NCBI GenBank assembly: GCA_017408885.1
Contig: JAFQTT010000013.1
Coordinates: 1 to 64,000 of the forward strand
Direction: 5' to 3'
Length of the DNA: 64,000 nucleotides
DNA from: Methanocorpusculum sp.
GTDB taxonomy: Archaea > Halobacteriota > Methanomicrobia > Methanomicrobiales > Methanocorpusculaceae
Part shown: piece by piece, positions 44,104-52,601 of the stretch
How the letters are laid out: every line of letters begins with the position of its first letter
How positions within the stretch are numbered: position 1 is the stretch's first letter
Position numbers and translations under genes: made by a program
Notes under the pieces: generated by a model
The model's input: the letters and a program-made list of their open reading frames with translations, nothing else
The model's database searches: none
What the model was told of the DNA's origin: nothing

Positions 44104-46515
44104 TTATGCAGTCTCAACACCGGTGACTGTAAAGTCCTCAGCTTCGACTGCTGTTTTCAGTTCTGCATCAGAAACCTCTTTTGCGAGATTTACAACTGCA
44201 CATTTATCATCAAGGCTTACGTCAACAGTTTCAACACCGTCAACAGCCTGTAATGCGTTTGTTACTGCTTTTACACAGTGCTTACACATCATTCCTTCAA
44301 CATGGATAATCTTCTTCATAGTAATATCACTCATTTGTTTTTCTTCGTAATCAGTTTCACCTTCAGGCTCTCTAAACCGTCTAAGACGCAGTGCATTGGA
44401 CACAACGCAGACGGATGAAAAACTCATTGCAAGGGCAGCGATTCCCGGAGATAATAGAACTCCAAACGGTACATACAAAATACCTGCCGCGAGAGGAATG
44501 CCTATCGTGTTGTAGATGAATGCCCAGAAGAGATTCTGCTTCACATTTCTGATAACAGCCCGGCTTAACCGAACCGCTGACGCTGCAGCCTGCGGATTAC
44601 TGTTTATCAGAACAATATCTGCGGATTCAATCGCGATATCAGTACCCGCACCAACAGCCATCCCGACATCAGCTCTGGCAAGAGACGGAGCATCATTTAT
44701 GCCGTCTCCGGCCATGATAACCCGGCGTCCTTCCTCCTGCATTCTGCGGACAGCTGCTTCCTTATCGGATGGAAGAAGTCCTGCATAGAACTCATCAACA
44801 CCAATCTCATCTGCAACACGCTTTGCTGTTGCCTCAGAATCGCCTGTGAGCATTACAACCTTTAAGCCCAACTCATGAAGAGACTCAACAGCTTTTGCCG
44901 AACTCCTGCGGACAGCATCCGAAACAGTAATAATTCCAAGAGGAGTGGTATCCTTCGCAAAGAAAATCACAGCCCGGTCTTCAGGAACATCCGGGAAATT
45001 ACCTATAACCCCTGCTTCTCTCATATATGCAGCGTTTCCTGCATAGTACCGGACACCGGAAGCAGCAGCAGTCACCCCTCTTCCAAGAACAGCTAAAAAG
45101 TCATCAACAGCAAAAGGAGTGATGCCCATCTTCTTCGAATAGTCAGTTACGGCCTTTGAGAGCGGATGCTCTGAGGGCGCTTCGACAGACGCGGCAGATA
45201 AAATCAGCTCATCACGCGAGATACCTTCTGCTGCAAAGATGCCGTCAACAGACGGTTTGCCTTCGGTAAGCGTTCCTGTCTTGTCGAAGACAATTGTATC
45301 AGCCTTTCCTGCTGTCTCAAGAGTTTCAGCGGATTTAATCAGGATTCCAAGCGATGCAGCTTTTCCTGTACCAACCATCACGGCGACAGGTGTTGCAAGA
45401 CCTAAAGCACACGGGCATGAGATAACAAGGACTGAGATTGCAACACCAAGCGCAAATGAAAACTCGGCACCGACAAACATCCAGATGCAGAATACGAGCA
45501 GAGCAATAAGCATCACAGCAGGTACAAAAATACCGGCGACACGATCTGCAAGACGGGCGATTGGAGCTTTGGAAGATGAAGCATCACGAACCAGTTCAAT
45601 AATCTGCGAAAGCGTTGTGTCATCTCCAACTTTCTCAGCACGGAACTTTATGTTTCCGTAAAGACAGATTGTTCCAGCCTGAACAGCATCTCCGACACGT
45701 TTTGCAACAGGCATGCTTTCACCAGTCAGAACTGAGGAATCAACAGAAGAACTTCCTTCAGTTACCGTGCCGTCAACAGGAATTTTTCCGCCGGGACGGA
45801 CAACTACAATATCCCCAACAGAAACATCAGAGATTGGAACAGTAAGCTCTTCGCCGTTTCTTAGAATCGTTGCAGTCTTTGGAGCAAGGTCTAAGAGTTT
45901 TGTAATCGCCTCGGTTGTTTTTCCCTTCGAGCGGGATTCAAGATACTTACCAACTGTAACAAGCGTGAGAATAGTTCCTGCGGACTCAAAGTAGAAGTGT
46001 GACGGAGGATATCCAAGAAGAATCGCGAAAAGTACAACTGTACTGTAGATAAAAGCTGCACCGGCTCCGACAGCCACAAGCGAATCCATATTCGGAGACC
46101 TGCGGAAAAGTGCCGGGATTCCCTGCAGGAAGAACTTGCGGTTCAGAATTATAATCGGGATTACAATTACAAACTGAAGAATGCCTGAAACTTCTGCTGA
46201 GAGAGGAAGCCCTGCCATATGTCCCATGCTTATTACAAGAAGCGGAACTAAAAGGCAAAGAGATGCAATCAGCCGCTTTTTCATGTGTACGTGTTCTGGA
46301 GCTACGGCTTTTCTTCCGGAAAGAGCCTTGTATCCGGCATTTTTTACAGCATCGATAATAATCTCATCGCTGACGCTGTCTGATTCTACCTCAAGCGTGT
46401 TTGCAAGCAGATTCACACGTGCTGCATTAACACCTGAGATTTTCGATACGGCACGCTCTACGTTTAATGCGCATGCCTGGCATGACATGCCAAGGACAGT
46501 ATATGTTTGTTTCAT
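44104..46515 (-). CDS. copA: Copper-exporting P1B-type ATPase with fused C-terminal CopZ-like domain
   Basis: An 803-residue copper-transporting ATPase. An N-terminal metal-binding domain has GMSCQAC (9-15), eight membrane spans follow with the CPC motif in [13 protein letters not shown], the phosphorylation site [25 protein letters not shown] and the hinge [16 protein letters not shown]. Unusually, about residues 728-803 form a second heavy-metal domain ([19 protein letters not shown]) resembling a complete CopZ chaperone, joined without a stop. Its start overlaps the sua5 stop by 4 bases, so it lies in a three-gene operon with DUF5612 and sua5. Confidence 0.94.
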   Translation of the reverse strand: MKQTYTVLGMSCQACALNVERAVSKISGVNAARVNLLANTLEVESDSVSDEIIIDAVKNAGYKALSGRKAVAPEHVHMKKRLIASLCLLVPLLVISMGHMAGLPLSAEVSGILQFVIVIPIIILNRKFFLQGIPALFRRSPNMDSLVAVGAGAAFIYSTVVLFAILLGYPPSHFYFESAGTILTLVTVGKYLESRSKGKTTEAITKLLDLAPKTATILRNGEELTVPISDVSVGDIVVVRPGGKIPVDGTVTEGSSSVDSSVLTGESMPVAKRVGDAVQAGTICLYGNIKFRAEKVGDDTTLSQIIELVRDASSSKAPIARLADRVAGIFVPAVMLIALLVFCIWMFVGAEFSFALGVAISVLVISCPCALGLATPVAVMVGTGKAASLGILIKSAETLETAGKADTIVFDKTGTLTEGKPSVDGIFAAEGISRDELILSAASVEAPSEHPLSKAVTDYSKKMGITPFAVDDFLAVLGRGVTAAASGVRYYAGNAAYMREAGVIGNFPDVPEDRAVIFFAKDTTPLGIITVSDAVRRSSAKAVESLHELGLKVVMLTGDSEATAKRVADEIGVDEFYAGLLPSDKEAAVRRMQEEGRRVIMAGDGINDAPSLARADVGMAVGAGTDIAIESADIVLINSNPQAAASAVRLSRAVIRNVKQNLFWAFIYNTIGIPLAAGILYVPFGVLLSPGIAALAMSFSSVCVVSNALRLRRFREPEGETDYEEKQMSDITMKKIIHVEGMMCKHCVKAVTNALQAVDGVETVDVSLDDKCAVVNLAKEVSDAELKTAVEAEDFTVTGVETA

Positions 46516-47114
46516 TTGTTATTTCTGATAAATTCTGCGACCTCGTCAAGCATGGCTCCGGGACGCTCAATTTTTCTGGTTTCCAGGTTTACAACAGTAC
46601 TTGGAGTTCCAGGAAGCGAGCCGTCTTCGATGAAGTAATCGTGCGGGACATTAACCTGCCCCGGATTTACAGGAGAAATTTCTCCGGAGATGTTAGCTGA
46701 AGTCGAGGTGATTGGTGAGTCAAGCTCACTGATTAATGCAAGAGCCAGCGGATGGTCAGGGAAACGAATCCCAATTGTCCCTGTTCCGCATGACAAGTCA
46801 CCCGGAAGAGAGTTTTTGACAGGAAGAACAACTGTGACCGGACCTGGCAGGAAGCGGTCGATGAACTCTTCTGCAAACTCATCAACATATGCAATACCAT
46901 AAATCATTTCGAGATCTGATACGGCAACGGATATCGGTTTTCCAAGGAGCCGCTGTTTTGCCTCAAAGACTTTGAGGACAGCCGGTTCTGAAAGAGCGTC
47001 AGCTCCAAGACCGTAGACAGTCTCTGTTGGATATACTACAAGCCCGTCACGTAAGAGAACAGAAACTGCTTTCTCTATACGGGCAGAATCGGATGGTGAA
47101 AGATTTACTGACAT
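46512..47114 (-). CDS. sua5: L-threonylcarbamoyladenylate synthase (Sua5/YrdC family)
   Basis: A 200-residue YrdC-domain protein which makes threonylcarbamoyl-AMP from Thr, bicarbonate and ATP, the first step of t6A37 tRNA modification. Visible blocks are [20 protein letters not shown] at the start, [27 protein letters not shown] and [13 protein letters not shown]. It is the short YrdC form without the Sua5 C-terminal domain. It overlaps its neighbours on both sides (DUF5612 upstream, copA downstream), an odd partnership with copper transport that may reflect only operon packing. Confidence 0.93.
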   Translation of the reverse strand: MSVNLSPSDSARIEKAVSVLLRDGLVVYPTETVYGLGADALSEPAVLKVFEAKQRLLGKPISVAVSDLEMIYGIAYVDEFAEEFIDRFLPGPVTVVLPVKNSLPGDLSCGTGTIGIRFPDHPLALALISELDSPITSTSANISGEISPVNPGQVNVPHDYFIEDGSLPGTPSTVVNLETRKIERPGAMLDEVAEFIRNNK

Positions 47115-47782
47115 TAGAACTCCTTTCCTCTGACACGGGATATGTCAAATACTCCAATTGTACTGATGTGCATGACAGCCATAACTCCAGCCTGTATGGG
47201 ATCGGTTACAACCAGATCAGCGGCAGATGATGCACTTCCAACCATTTTAAGACACACGACAGGTATTCCGCGTGACTGAACATAGCGGATTGCATCTGTT
47301 ATTTTTCCACCCATGAGTGAACCTGCAAGAACTAAAATTGCAGCTCTTGGAAGGCGCGGCACTGCTTCAACGGCCCGTGCGATTGTTTCTTCACCAACAA
47401 GCGGGATAGTATCGACCGATATTCTCTCGCCTCTGATGTTGTGACGGTCAGCTTCATTTACGGCACCAAGAGCCACCTGAGCCACCTGAGCACCGCCGCC
47501 AATTACAATAACACGCTTTCCGAAAATTTCCGCAGCAGAACTGTGGTTTTCGGCAGAGATGATTCCTTCAATTTCACGCAATCTGGAAAGCAGAAGTTCC
47601 GGGTTTCCTGAGTATTCCGCTTCAATACTGACTACGGCAAAGCCTGCATCTTTTCCTTCGGTAGAGATTTCATGCTTGGTTGTCAGGATGTTTGCATCAA
47701 TCTCTGCACAAACGGCACCGATATCTCGAAGGATGCCTGTTTTGTTTTCCGCAATTATTGTTACTGCACAGTTAGCTGTCAT
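47114..47782 (-). CDS. ACT-domain regulator-like protein (DUF5612 type)
   Basis: A 222-residue protein with an N-terminal ACT domain (TANCAVTIIAENKTGILRDI, about residues 2-75), followed by a Rossmann-like domain (KRVIVIGGGAQVAQVALGAV) and a C-terminal part with AAILVLAGSLMGGKITDAI and SASSAADLVVTDPIQAGVMA. Found mainly in methanogens; ACT domains bind amino acids or other small ligands, so a regulatory or sensor role is likely, but none is proven. It leads the operon DUF5612-sua5-copA. Confidence 0.78.
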   Translation of the reverse strand: MTANCAVTIIAENKTGILRDIGAVCAEIDANILTTKHEISTEGKDAGFAVVSIEAEYSGNPELLLSRLREIEGIISAENHSSAAEIFGKRVIVIGGGAQVAQVALGAVNEADRHNIRGERISVDTIPLVGEETIARAVEAVPRLPRAAILVLAGSLMGGKITDAIRYVQSRGIPVVCLKMVGSASSAADLVVTDPIQAGVMAVMHISTIGVFDISRVRGKEF

Positions 47783-47883
47783 GGTGGCGATACATTTGCG
47801 GAAGTTACTCTGTTTTCCGCGGGATAGAGATGTATTAGCTTTCAGAAATATTAGAGATTACTATCTATACAGTGGTAAAAAAG

Positions 47884-48672
47884 TTACAGCCCGCCTACTA
47901 AATCATGCAGTGCATCACATGCAGAGTAGGCGGTGTTGTCCATTGTAAGCGGGGTGATTGAGACAAATCCGTCCTGAATTGCCTCAACATCCGTTCCCTT
48001 TTCGTTTAAGTGAACGACGTCTCCGCAAATCCAGTAATATGGTTTTCCGCGGGGGTCGGTGCGCATCTCAACAGATGTATCAAAGAGGCGGGAGCCAAGC
48101 GTTGTAACACGGTATCCCTTGACCTCTCCTGCCGGGATGTTTACATTGATTAAGTCTGCACCCTTCGGAAGGCCTTTTTCGAGGAAGACAGGGATGAGTT
48201 TTTGAATTGCCTTTTTTGCTTCGGAAAAATCAATCCGATGTGCCCTTGGATCGGTAAACTTGTCTCCGTGGTTTGTCATCTGCAAAGAGAAGGCAACAGA
48301 TGGAACTCCCTGGTTTGCGGCTTCCATGGCGGCGCCGACTGTGCCGGATGTGGTAATGGATTCACAGGAGATGTTTTCTCCAAGATTGATGCCTGAAACA
48401 ACCAGATTCGGGCGGATGTCTAAAGCATAGAGACCAAGAAGCAGTGAATCCGTTGGTCTTCCTTCAACAATGTGGGCTGTGTATCCGTTAATCTGGACCT
48501 CATTCATTCGAAGCGGTTCAAAAATAGAAATGGAACGGCCGACAGCACTTTGCTGAACAGCCGGAGCAGAGATTACAACCTCTGCAAACTCTGAAAGCGC
48601 TTCATATGCAGCCCAGAGACCAACAGAATTTACTCCGTCATCGTTGGTTAGAAGAATGACCGGTTTGCTCAT
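47884..48672 (-). CDS. surE: 5'/3'-nucleotidase SurE
   Basis: A 262-residue survival protein E type phosphatase. The metal-binding site is ILLTNDDGVNSVGLWA (about 5-20), and VVSGINLGENISCESITTSGTVGAAMEA is the second active-site region. It removes phosphate from nucleoside monophosphates and, in some members, short polyphosphate. Its start overlaps the mfnF stop by 4 bases, ending the operon mrp-mfnD-mfnF-surE. A link to methanofuran synthesis is not known; polyphosphate activity would fit the ppx-ppk1 genes elsewhere in the window. Confidence 0.95.
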   Translation of the reverse strand: MSKPVILLTNDDGVNSVGLWAAYEALSEFAEVVISAPAVQQSAVGRSISIFEPLRMNEVQINGYTAHIVEGRPTDSLLLGLYALDIRPNLVVSGINLGENISCESITTSGTVGAAMEAANQGVPSVAFSLQMTNHGDKFTDPRAHRIDFSEAKKAIQKLIPVFLEKGLPKGADLINVNIPAGEVKGYRVTTLGSRLFDTSVEMRTDPRGKPYYWICGDVVHLNEKGTDVEAIQDGFVSITPLTMDNTAYSACDALHDLVGGL

Positions 48673-49598
48673 TCCATCTCCTTTGCAAGCTGGAGAACTG
48701 CATAGGCAGGAAGAGCATCTGCGTGGATACCGGTCGCAGAGGTCAATTCGATACCGGAAACAAGCGGAGCAAAGGTTGGAGAGCCGATTCCGCCGACAAG
48801 AATGGTGTCAGCACCAGCTTCGGCTTTTGCTTTTGCAACTGCATCACAGACAAGCTTCTGCTGAGCTTTACAGAATGCTTCAGCGATAGATACAGCTCCT
48901 TCCTCGCCGATTTCCTCTAAGTCTGCGCAGACAGTCCGTGCCAGACGGCGCAGACATGCCTCGCGGGAAACCTCTTTTCCATCAGGGGTTGCCGCTGTGT
49001 ACTCTTCGTCTCCAATGTTTCCTAAGACATAGTTTGCATCTCCGCTGCATGCAAAGTACTCAGTAGAAAACGGAGTAACTTTTCCATCGATTACTGCTTC
49101 GGATGCAAGAGTTGCAACAGGAGTTCTAAGCATTCCGGTGTAGACTAAGTATCCTGCCTGAAGACGGAGAGTATCGGTCATGCCGATGAGCTTTTCGAAA
49201 TCTTTGAACGGCACAATATCAGCGGTGGTGCTTCCGATATCAAGCATCATTCCATTCGGATACTGCTTTTTCAGATAAGCAACCGAGGCAAGCCAGTTTG
49301 CAGCGGCAAGTTCGCGGCAGGCTTCGCGGTGGAATTTTCCGTCCATGCCGTAGAAGATTGCATCAGGGAATGACTTCCTTACCGCATCGACAATGAAGGC
49401 GATACCTTCGTTCTTATCAAAGAATCCGTCTGCAAGCTCTCCGCTCATGACAACAGCGGCATTGTCTGCACCGGTCTCCTTGTACTCTGCAATGATTTCT
49501 GCAAGAGGTGACTCTTTCCAGAGCGGGCAATAGTGAATGTGGACGCCGGATTCGTCAACAATTTTCAGATTGGCGCCGCCGACGTCGATTCCAATCAT
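48669..49598 (-). CDS. mfnF: Methanofuran biosynthesis enzyme MfnF
   Basis: A 309-residue member of the hydantoinase/oxoprolinase-like ASKHA family. MfnF joins the aminomethyl furan diphosphate to gamma-glutamyltyramine, building the core of methanofuran, the first C1 carrier of methanogenesis from CO2. Visible marks are MIGIDVGGANLKIVDE, MLDIGSTTADIVPF near residue 113 and LVGGIGSPTFAPLV near residue 270. It overlaps mfnD by 4 bases and surE by 4 bases. Both neighbours on the same pathway (mfnD) and the motif set make the call strong. Confidence 0.9.
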   Translation of the reverse strand: MIGIDVGGANLKIVDESGVHIHYCPLWKESPLAEIIAEYKETGADNAAVVMSGELADGFFDKNEGIAFIVDAVRKSFPDAIFYGMDGKFHREACRELAAANWLASVAYLKKQYPNGMMLDIGSTTADIVPFKDFEKLIGMTDTLRLQAGYLVYTGMLRTPVATLASEAVIDGKVTPFSTEYFACSGDANYVLGNIGDEEYTAATPDGKEVSREACLRRLARTVCADLEEIGEEGAVSIAEAFCKAQQKLVCDAVAKAKAEAGADTILVGGIGSPTFAPLVSGIELTSATGIHADALPAYAVLQLAKEME

Positions 49599-50500
49599 TC
49601 TACGACAACTCCGCCTGCGGCATCGTACTTTGCGGTCTTTCCGTTGTAGTGAACACCTTCCGGCGGGAGACCGACGGTTGCCTTGAGAAGAACCTCTGCG
49701 ATTTCCTCCTCAATGACTTCCACAATTCCAACAAGGCTCATGGTTGGTCTGGAGTTTACGTCAACAACGTAAATCTCATCTGCGACAACCATATCGATTC
49801 CGGTATATCCCTGACATCCAAGCGTCTCGATAGTCTTTTTGGCGACCTCGATCATCTCAGCTTCGCGCTCCGGGTGAACCGGGGTAACGCCTCCCTTGTA
49901 GACGAAGTTTCCGTTCTCGTCAGGGTAGGAGTTCTGCTTATTGATTGTAAGGAATACCGGCGGCAGTCCGCTGTAGAATCCGCATGCTTCACCAACAACA
50001 CGGCTTCCGACAATGCTTACGCTGTAGTGTTCGCCTTCGATGTACTCAACAGACATCTCGCCTTCTTTTGGCTCTTCACCGTCTTTTGCGATGCGGACAC
50101 CGTTTGAGCCTTCGCCTTTAATCGGCTTGATGACTCTCTTTCCGGCAAAGTCAGTTCCAACTTCCTTTGGAACATTGATTCCGACATTTGCAAGGAGCTT
50201 AGAGGATAACCGCTTGCTTGCACAGACTGCAACAGCAGTGCTGTCGGTTCCGATGTTGTGCGTTGCAAGCTCTAAGGTGTGTGTGAATCTGGAAAGAAGT
50301 GCATCCGGGGCGATGACAATTCCATAATCACATTCAGGTGCTAAACGCTCAATTTCTGCATTGAAGTCTCCACTCTGCGGGAGGACAACTTCATGTCCGC
50401 ATTTTTCAAAGCTCTTTTTAAGAGCCGAGACCATGGCCCGTCCCTCTGGTGCGAGGTGCGGGTCGTGGAATGTGGTATATTCGGCGATTAAGACTTTCAT
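49595..50500 (-). CDS. mfnD: Tyramine-glutamate ligase MfnD
   Basis: A 301-residue ATP-grasp ligase which joins tyramine to glutamate in methanofuran synthesis. ATP-grasp blocks are KRVIKPIKGEGSNGVRIAKD near residues 112-131, VEYIEGEHYSVSIVGSR and the metal site VVDVNSRPTMSLVGI near the end. It is followed by mfnF with an ATGA overlap and preceded by mrp with a 2-base gap. Other ATP-grasp functions are possible from the fold alone, but the mfnF neighbour makes this the best assignment. Confidence 0.9.
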   Translation of the reverse strand: MKVLIAEYTTFHDPHLAPEGRAMVSALKKSFEKCGHEVVLPQSGDFNAEIERLAPECDYGIVIAPDALLSRFTHTLELATHNIGTDSTAVAVCASKRLSSKLLANVGINVPKEVGTDFAGKRVIKPIKGEGSNGVRIAKDGEEPKEGEMSVEYIEGEHYSVSIVGSRVVGEACGFYSGLPPVFLTINKQNSYPDENGNFVYKGGVTPVHPEREAEMIEVAKKTIETLGCQGYTGIDMVVADEIYVVDVNSRPTMSLVGIVEVIEEEIAEVLLKATVGLPPEGVHYNGKTAKYDAAGGVVVE

Positions 50501-50502
50501 AC

Positions 50503-51372
50503 TTATTCTTCGCGTTTTTCAACTTCTGCGATGAGGTTTTCCATGACCTTGTCAACAGCATCCCAGGTCGGGCTCTTTTCCTGTCCCGGCTTTCTGATGA
50601 TGAACGGTCTTCCCTCATCTCCTGCCTTTCTCATCTCGATGTCGATTGGGATGGCGCCAAGGTATGGAACATCGTACTTCTCTGCTGCTTTGACTCCTCC
50701 GCCTTTGCCGAAGACTTCGAGGATTTCACCGCAGTGCGGGCAGACAAGTCCAGACATGTTTTCGATGATTCCAAGAACCGGAAGATCCATCATTTCGATG
50801 AACTTGATTGCCTTGGTGGAGTCGAGAACTGCAACATCCTGCGGAGTGGTAACAATAACTGCTCCTTCAACGTTTGGTGCGAACTGCACAATGTTGAGTG
50901 CCTCATCACCGGTTCCCGGCGGAAGGTCAACTACAAGGTAGTCAAGCTCTCCCCAGTCAACATCGCCTAAGAACTGCTGGATTGCTGCTGCCTTCATCGG
51001 GCCTCTCCATACAACAGGGCTGTCAGTCTCGTTTAAGAGCAGAGCCATAGAAACTGCCTTTAAAGAACCGGTTACCTTAATCGGCATAATCTTGTTTCCG
51101 ATTGCCTGAAGTCTGAGGTCTTCGATACCGAGCATCTTTGCAATAGAAGGTCCATGAATATCAAGGTCCATTAAACCAGTCTGATATCCGTGGTTTGCAA
51201 GAGCATATGCGAGGTTGACAGAGACAGTACTCTTTCCAACTCCTCCCTTACCGGACAGGACTAAGATGACATGGCGTACACTGATATCTGCTTTCTGTGG
51301 TTTCTGGCAGGAATCGGTCTTGGAGGTACATCCCTCACAGTTTCCGTCGCATCCTTCTGGTTTGTCACTCAT
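50503..51372 (-). CDS. Mrp/NBP35-type P-loop ATPase, iron-sulphur cluster carrier
   Basis: A 289-residue Mrp (ApbC/NBP35) ATPase that binds and delivers [4Fe-4S] clusters to target proteins. A Cys-rich N terminus (CDGNCEGCTSKTDSC) is followed by the deviant Walker A GKGGVGKSTVSVN, DLDIHGPSIAKMLG, DLPPGTGDEALN and the cluster-binding CPHCGE near residue 212. It leads the mfnD-mfnF-surE operon. TATA-like AATATAATAG lies about 35 bases before the ATG and a GGAG precedes it. Cluster delivery suits the many iron-sulphur enzymes of a methanogen. Confidence 0.93.
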   Translation of the reverse strand: MSDKPEGCDGNCEGCTSKTDSCQKPQKADISVRHVILVLSGKGGVGKSTVSVNLAYALANHGYQTGLMDLDIHGPSIAKMLGIEDLRLQAIGNKIMPIKVTGSLKAVSMALLLNETDSPVVWRGPMKAAAIQQFLGDVDWGELDYLVVDLPPGTGDEALNIVQFAPNVEGAVIVTTPQDVAVLDSTKAIKFIEMMDLPVLGIIENMSGLVCPHCGEILEVFGKGGGVKAAEKYDVPYLGAIPIDIEMRKAGDEGRPFIIRKPGQEKSPTWDAVDKVMENLIAEVEKREE

Positions 51373-51547
51373 ATTTTTCTAATCTCCAGTTTGTAATTCT
51401 ATTATATTTGTGAGGATGTACTATAGGTCTTTTGGATTGGTTCTGTTTTCGGGAACCGTACTCAGTGTGAATATGTTTGCCGCATTACCCGCATATTTAT
51501 ATTCTCGAGTTCAATTTTCATCTTTATTATGAAAGGAGATGAGTTCA

Positions 51548-52390
51548 ATGCTCTATCAATTCCTCCCGGAAAACTGTCGGATAGATAACTCAGACAGTAT
51601 CAGAGCCTGCAAAGGCAATGTCGTGAAGTTTCTGAAAATAGCTGCCATATCAATTCTGTTGTTTGCAGTATTCTATATGGCACCGGCAGCAGCCATGCCC
51701 GCCGACTCCTATGAAGAAACAGAAACAGAGCGAAATCATCTCGACATTTACGTAAAAAAGAATTATGACAGAGGATCCTTATTAGGAAAGAATTCAGAAA
51801 ATACCATAGCTGCTTTATCCTCAATTCGCGAGACAAAAAGCCGCTCACAGCAAAAAAAGGATCAGTATCTGACAGCAGACTATATGTCATATGCAGATGA
51901 ATCAGGAGATGTTTTCTTCTCAGACAGCCCGGTTATTACAGGCATACACCTTCCAAAGGGGACTACAGGTTCTGTATCTATTATGAACGAGCCTGAAAGT
52001 GCAGGACCTAACTGCCGCGAGGTATATGATGTATTCGATATTTTTGTTGAGAACTACCCATGCGGTTCAGAATCAATTATCAGATACACTCTCCCGCTTT
52101 CAGAAATCGAAGACAGAGGATATTCTCCGGCTGACATCTTTATGTACTTCCATGAAGGTGAGACCTGGACAAAACTTCCAACAGAGTATTATATGGACTC
52201 AAATAATGCATTCTTTGAATCCATTACCACCTCTCTTGGTGTTTTTGCGATTGTGATGGATGAGTGTGAATCCGAGATAGAATCAGTCCATCTCCATTCT
52301 CATTCTCTGGAGCCTGGAAGAGTTATGCTGGACATTTCTCCAGTCTGCATCTTAACGCATCCGGTATCATATACTGCAACCGCAGATTAA
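51548..52390 (+). CDS. Secreted PGF-pre-PGF domain protein
   Basis: A 280-residue protein with an N-terminal membrane or signal segment (about 25-48, IAAISILLFAVFYMAPAAAM) and a C-terminal half resembling the PGF-pre-PGF domain of archaeal surface proteins (YSPADIFMYFHEGETWTKLP, then SLGVFAIVMDE). No PGF-CTERM anchor follows; the end is short. I use the ATG at 51548 because AAAGGAG precedes it by 9 bases; the ATG at 51539 is too close. TATA-like CATATTTATA lies at 51491-51500. Probably exposed outside the cell; function unknown. Confidence 0.7.
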   Translation: MLYQFLPENCRIDNSDSIRACKGNVVKFLKIAAISILLFAVFYMAPAAAMPADSYEETETERNHLDIYVKKNYDRGSLLGKNSENTIAALSSIRETKSRSQQKKDQYLTADYMSYADESGDVFFSDSPVITGIHLPKGTTGSVSIMNEPESAGPNCREVYDVFDIFVENYPCGSESIIRYTLPLSEIEDRGYSPADIFMYFHEGETWTKLPTEYYMDSNNAFFESITTSLGVFAIVMDECESEIESVHLHSHSLEPGRVMLDISPVCILTHPVSYTATAD

Positions 52391-52553
52391 CCACTTCTCT
52401 TTTTTGCAAGGTCTTTTCTTTACCTCTTGCGCGCGACATTCACTAAATATAGTTTCAAATCAAGAGTTGTTATTGATTTGTAATTAACGTGACAGAATTT
52501 CACCCCCAACACCACCCACCAATATTGCTCAAAACAAGAAGATTGGCAGACAG

Positions 52554-52594
52554 GGTTAAATACTCTCCAGACTGACAAATATTGTATCCGAGGT
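52554..52594 (+). promoter_or_regulatory. fdhAB promoter and ribosome-binding site
   Basis: TATA-like GTTAAATAC (52555-52563) lies about 43 bases before the fdhA ATG, placing transcription start near 52587, and GAGGT (52590-52594) is 7 bases before the start codon. The mRNA thus has only a short leader. No other gene lies between this and the PGF protein's stop. Confidence 0.55.
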
Positions 52595-52601
52595 TTTTAC
52601 C

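Noticed and set aside
44071-44253. 60-codon rightward frame overlapping the copA 3' end
   Set aside because: Composition is atypical and it is antisense to the CopZ-like domain; kept only as a possible antisense transcript.
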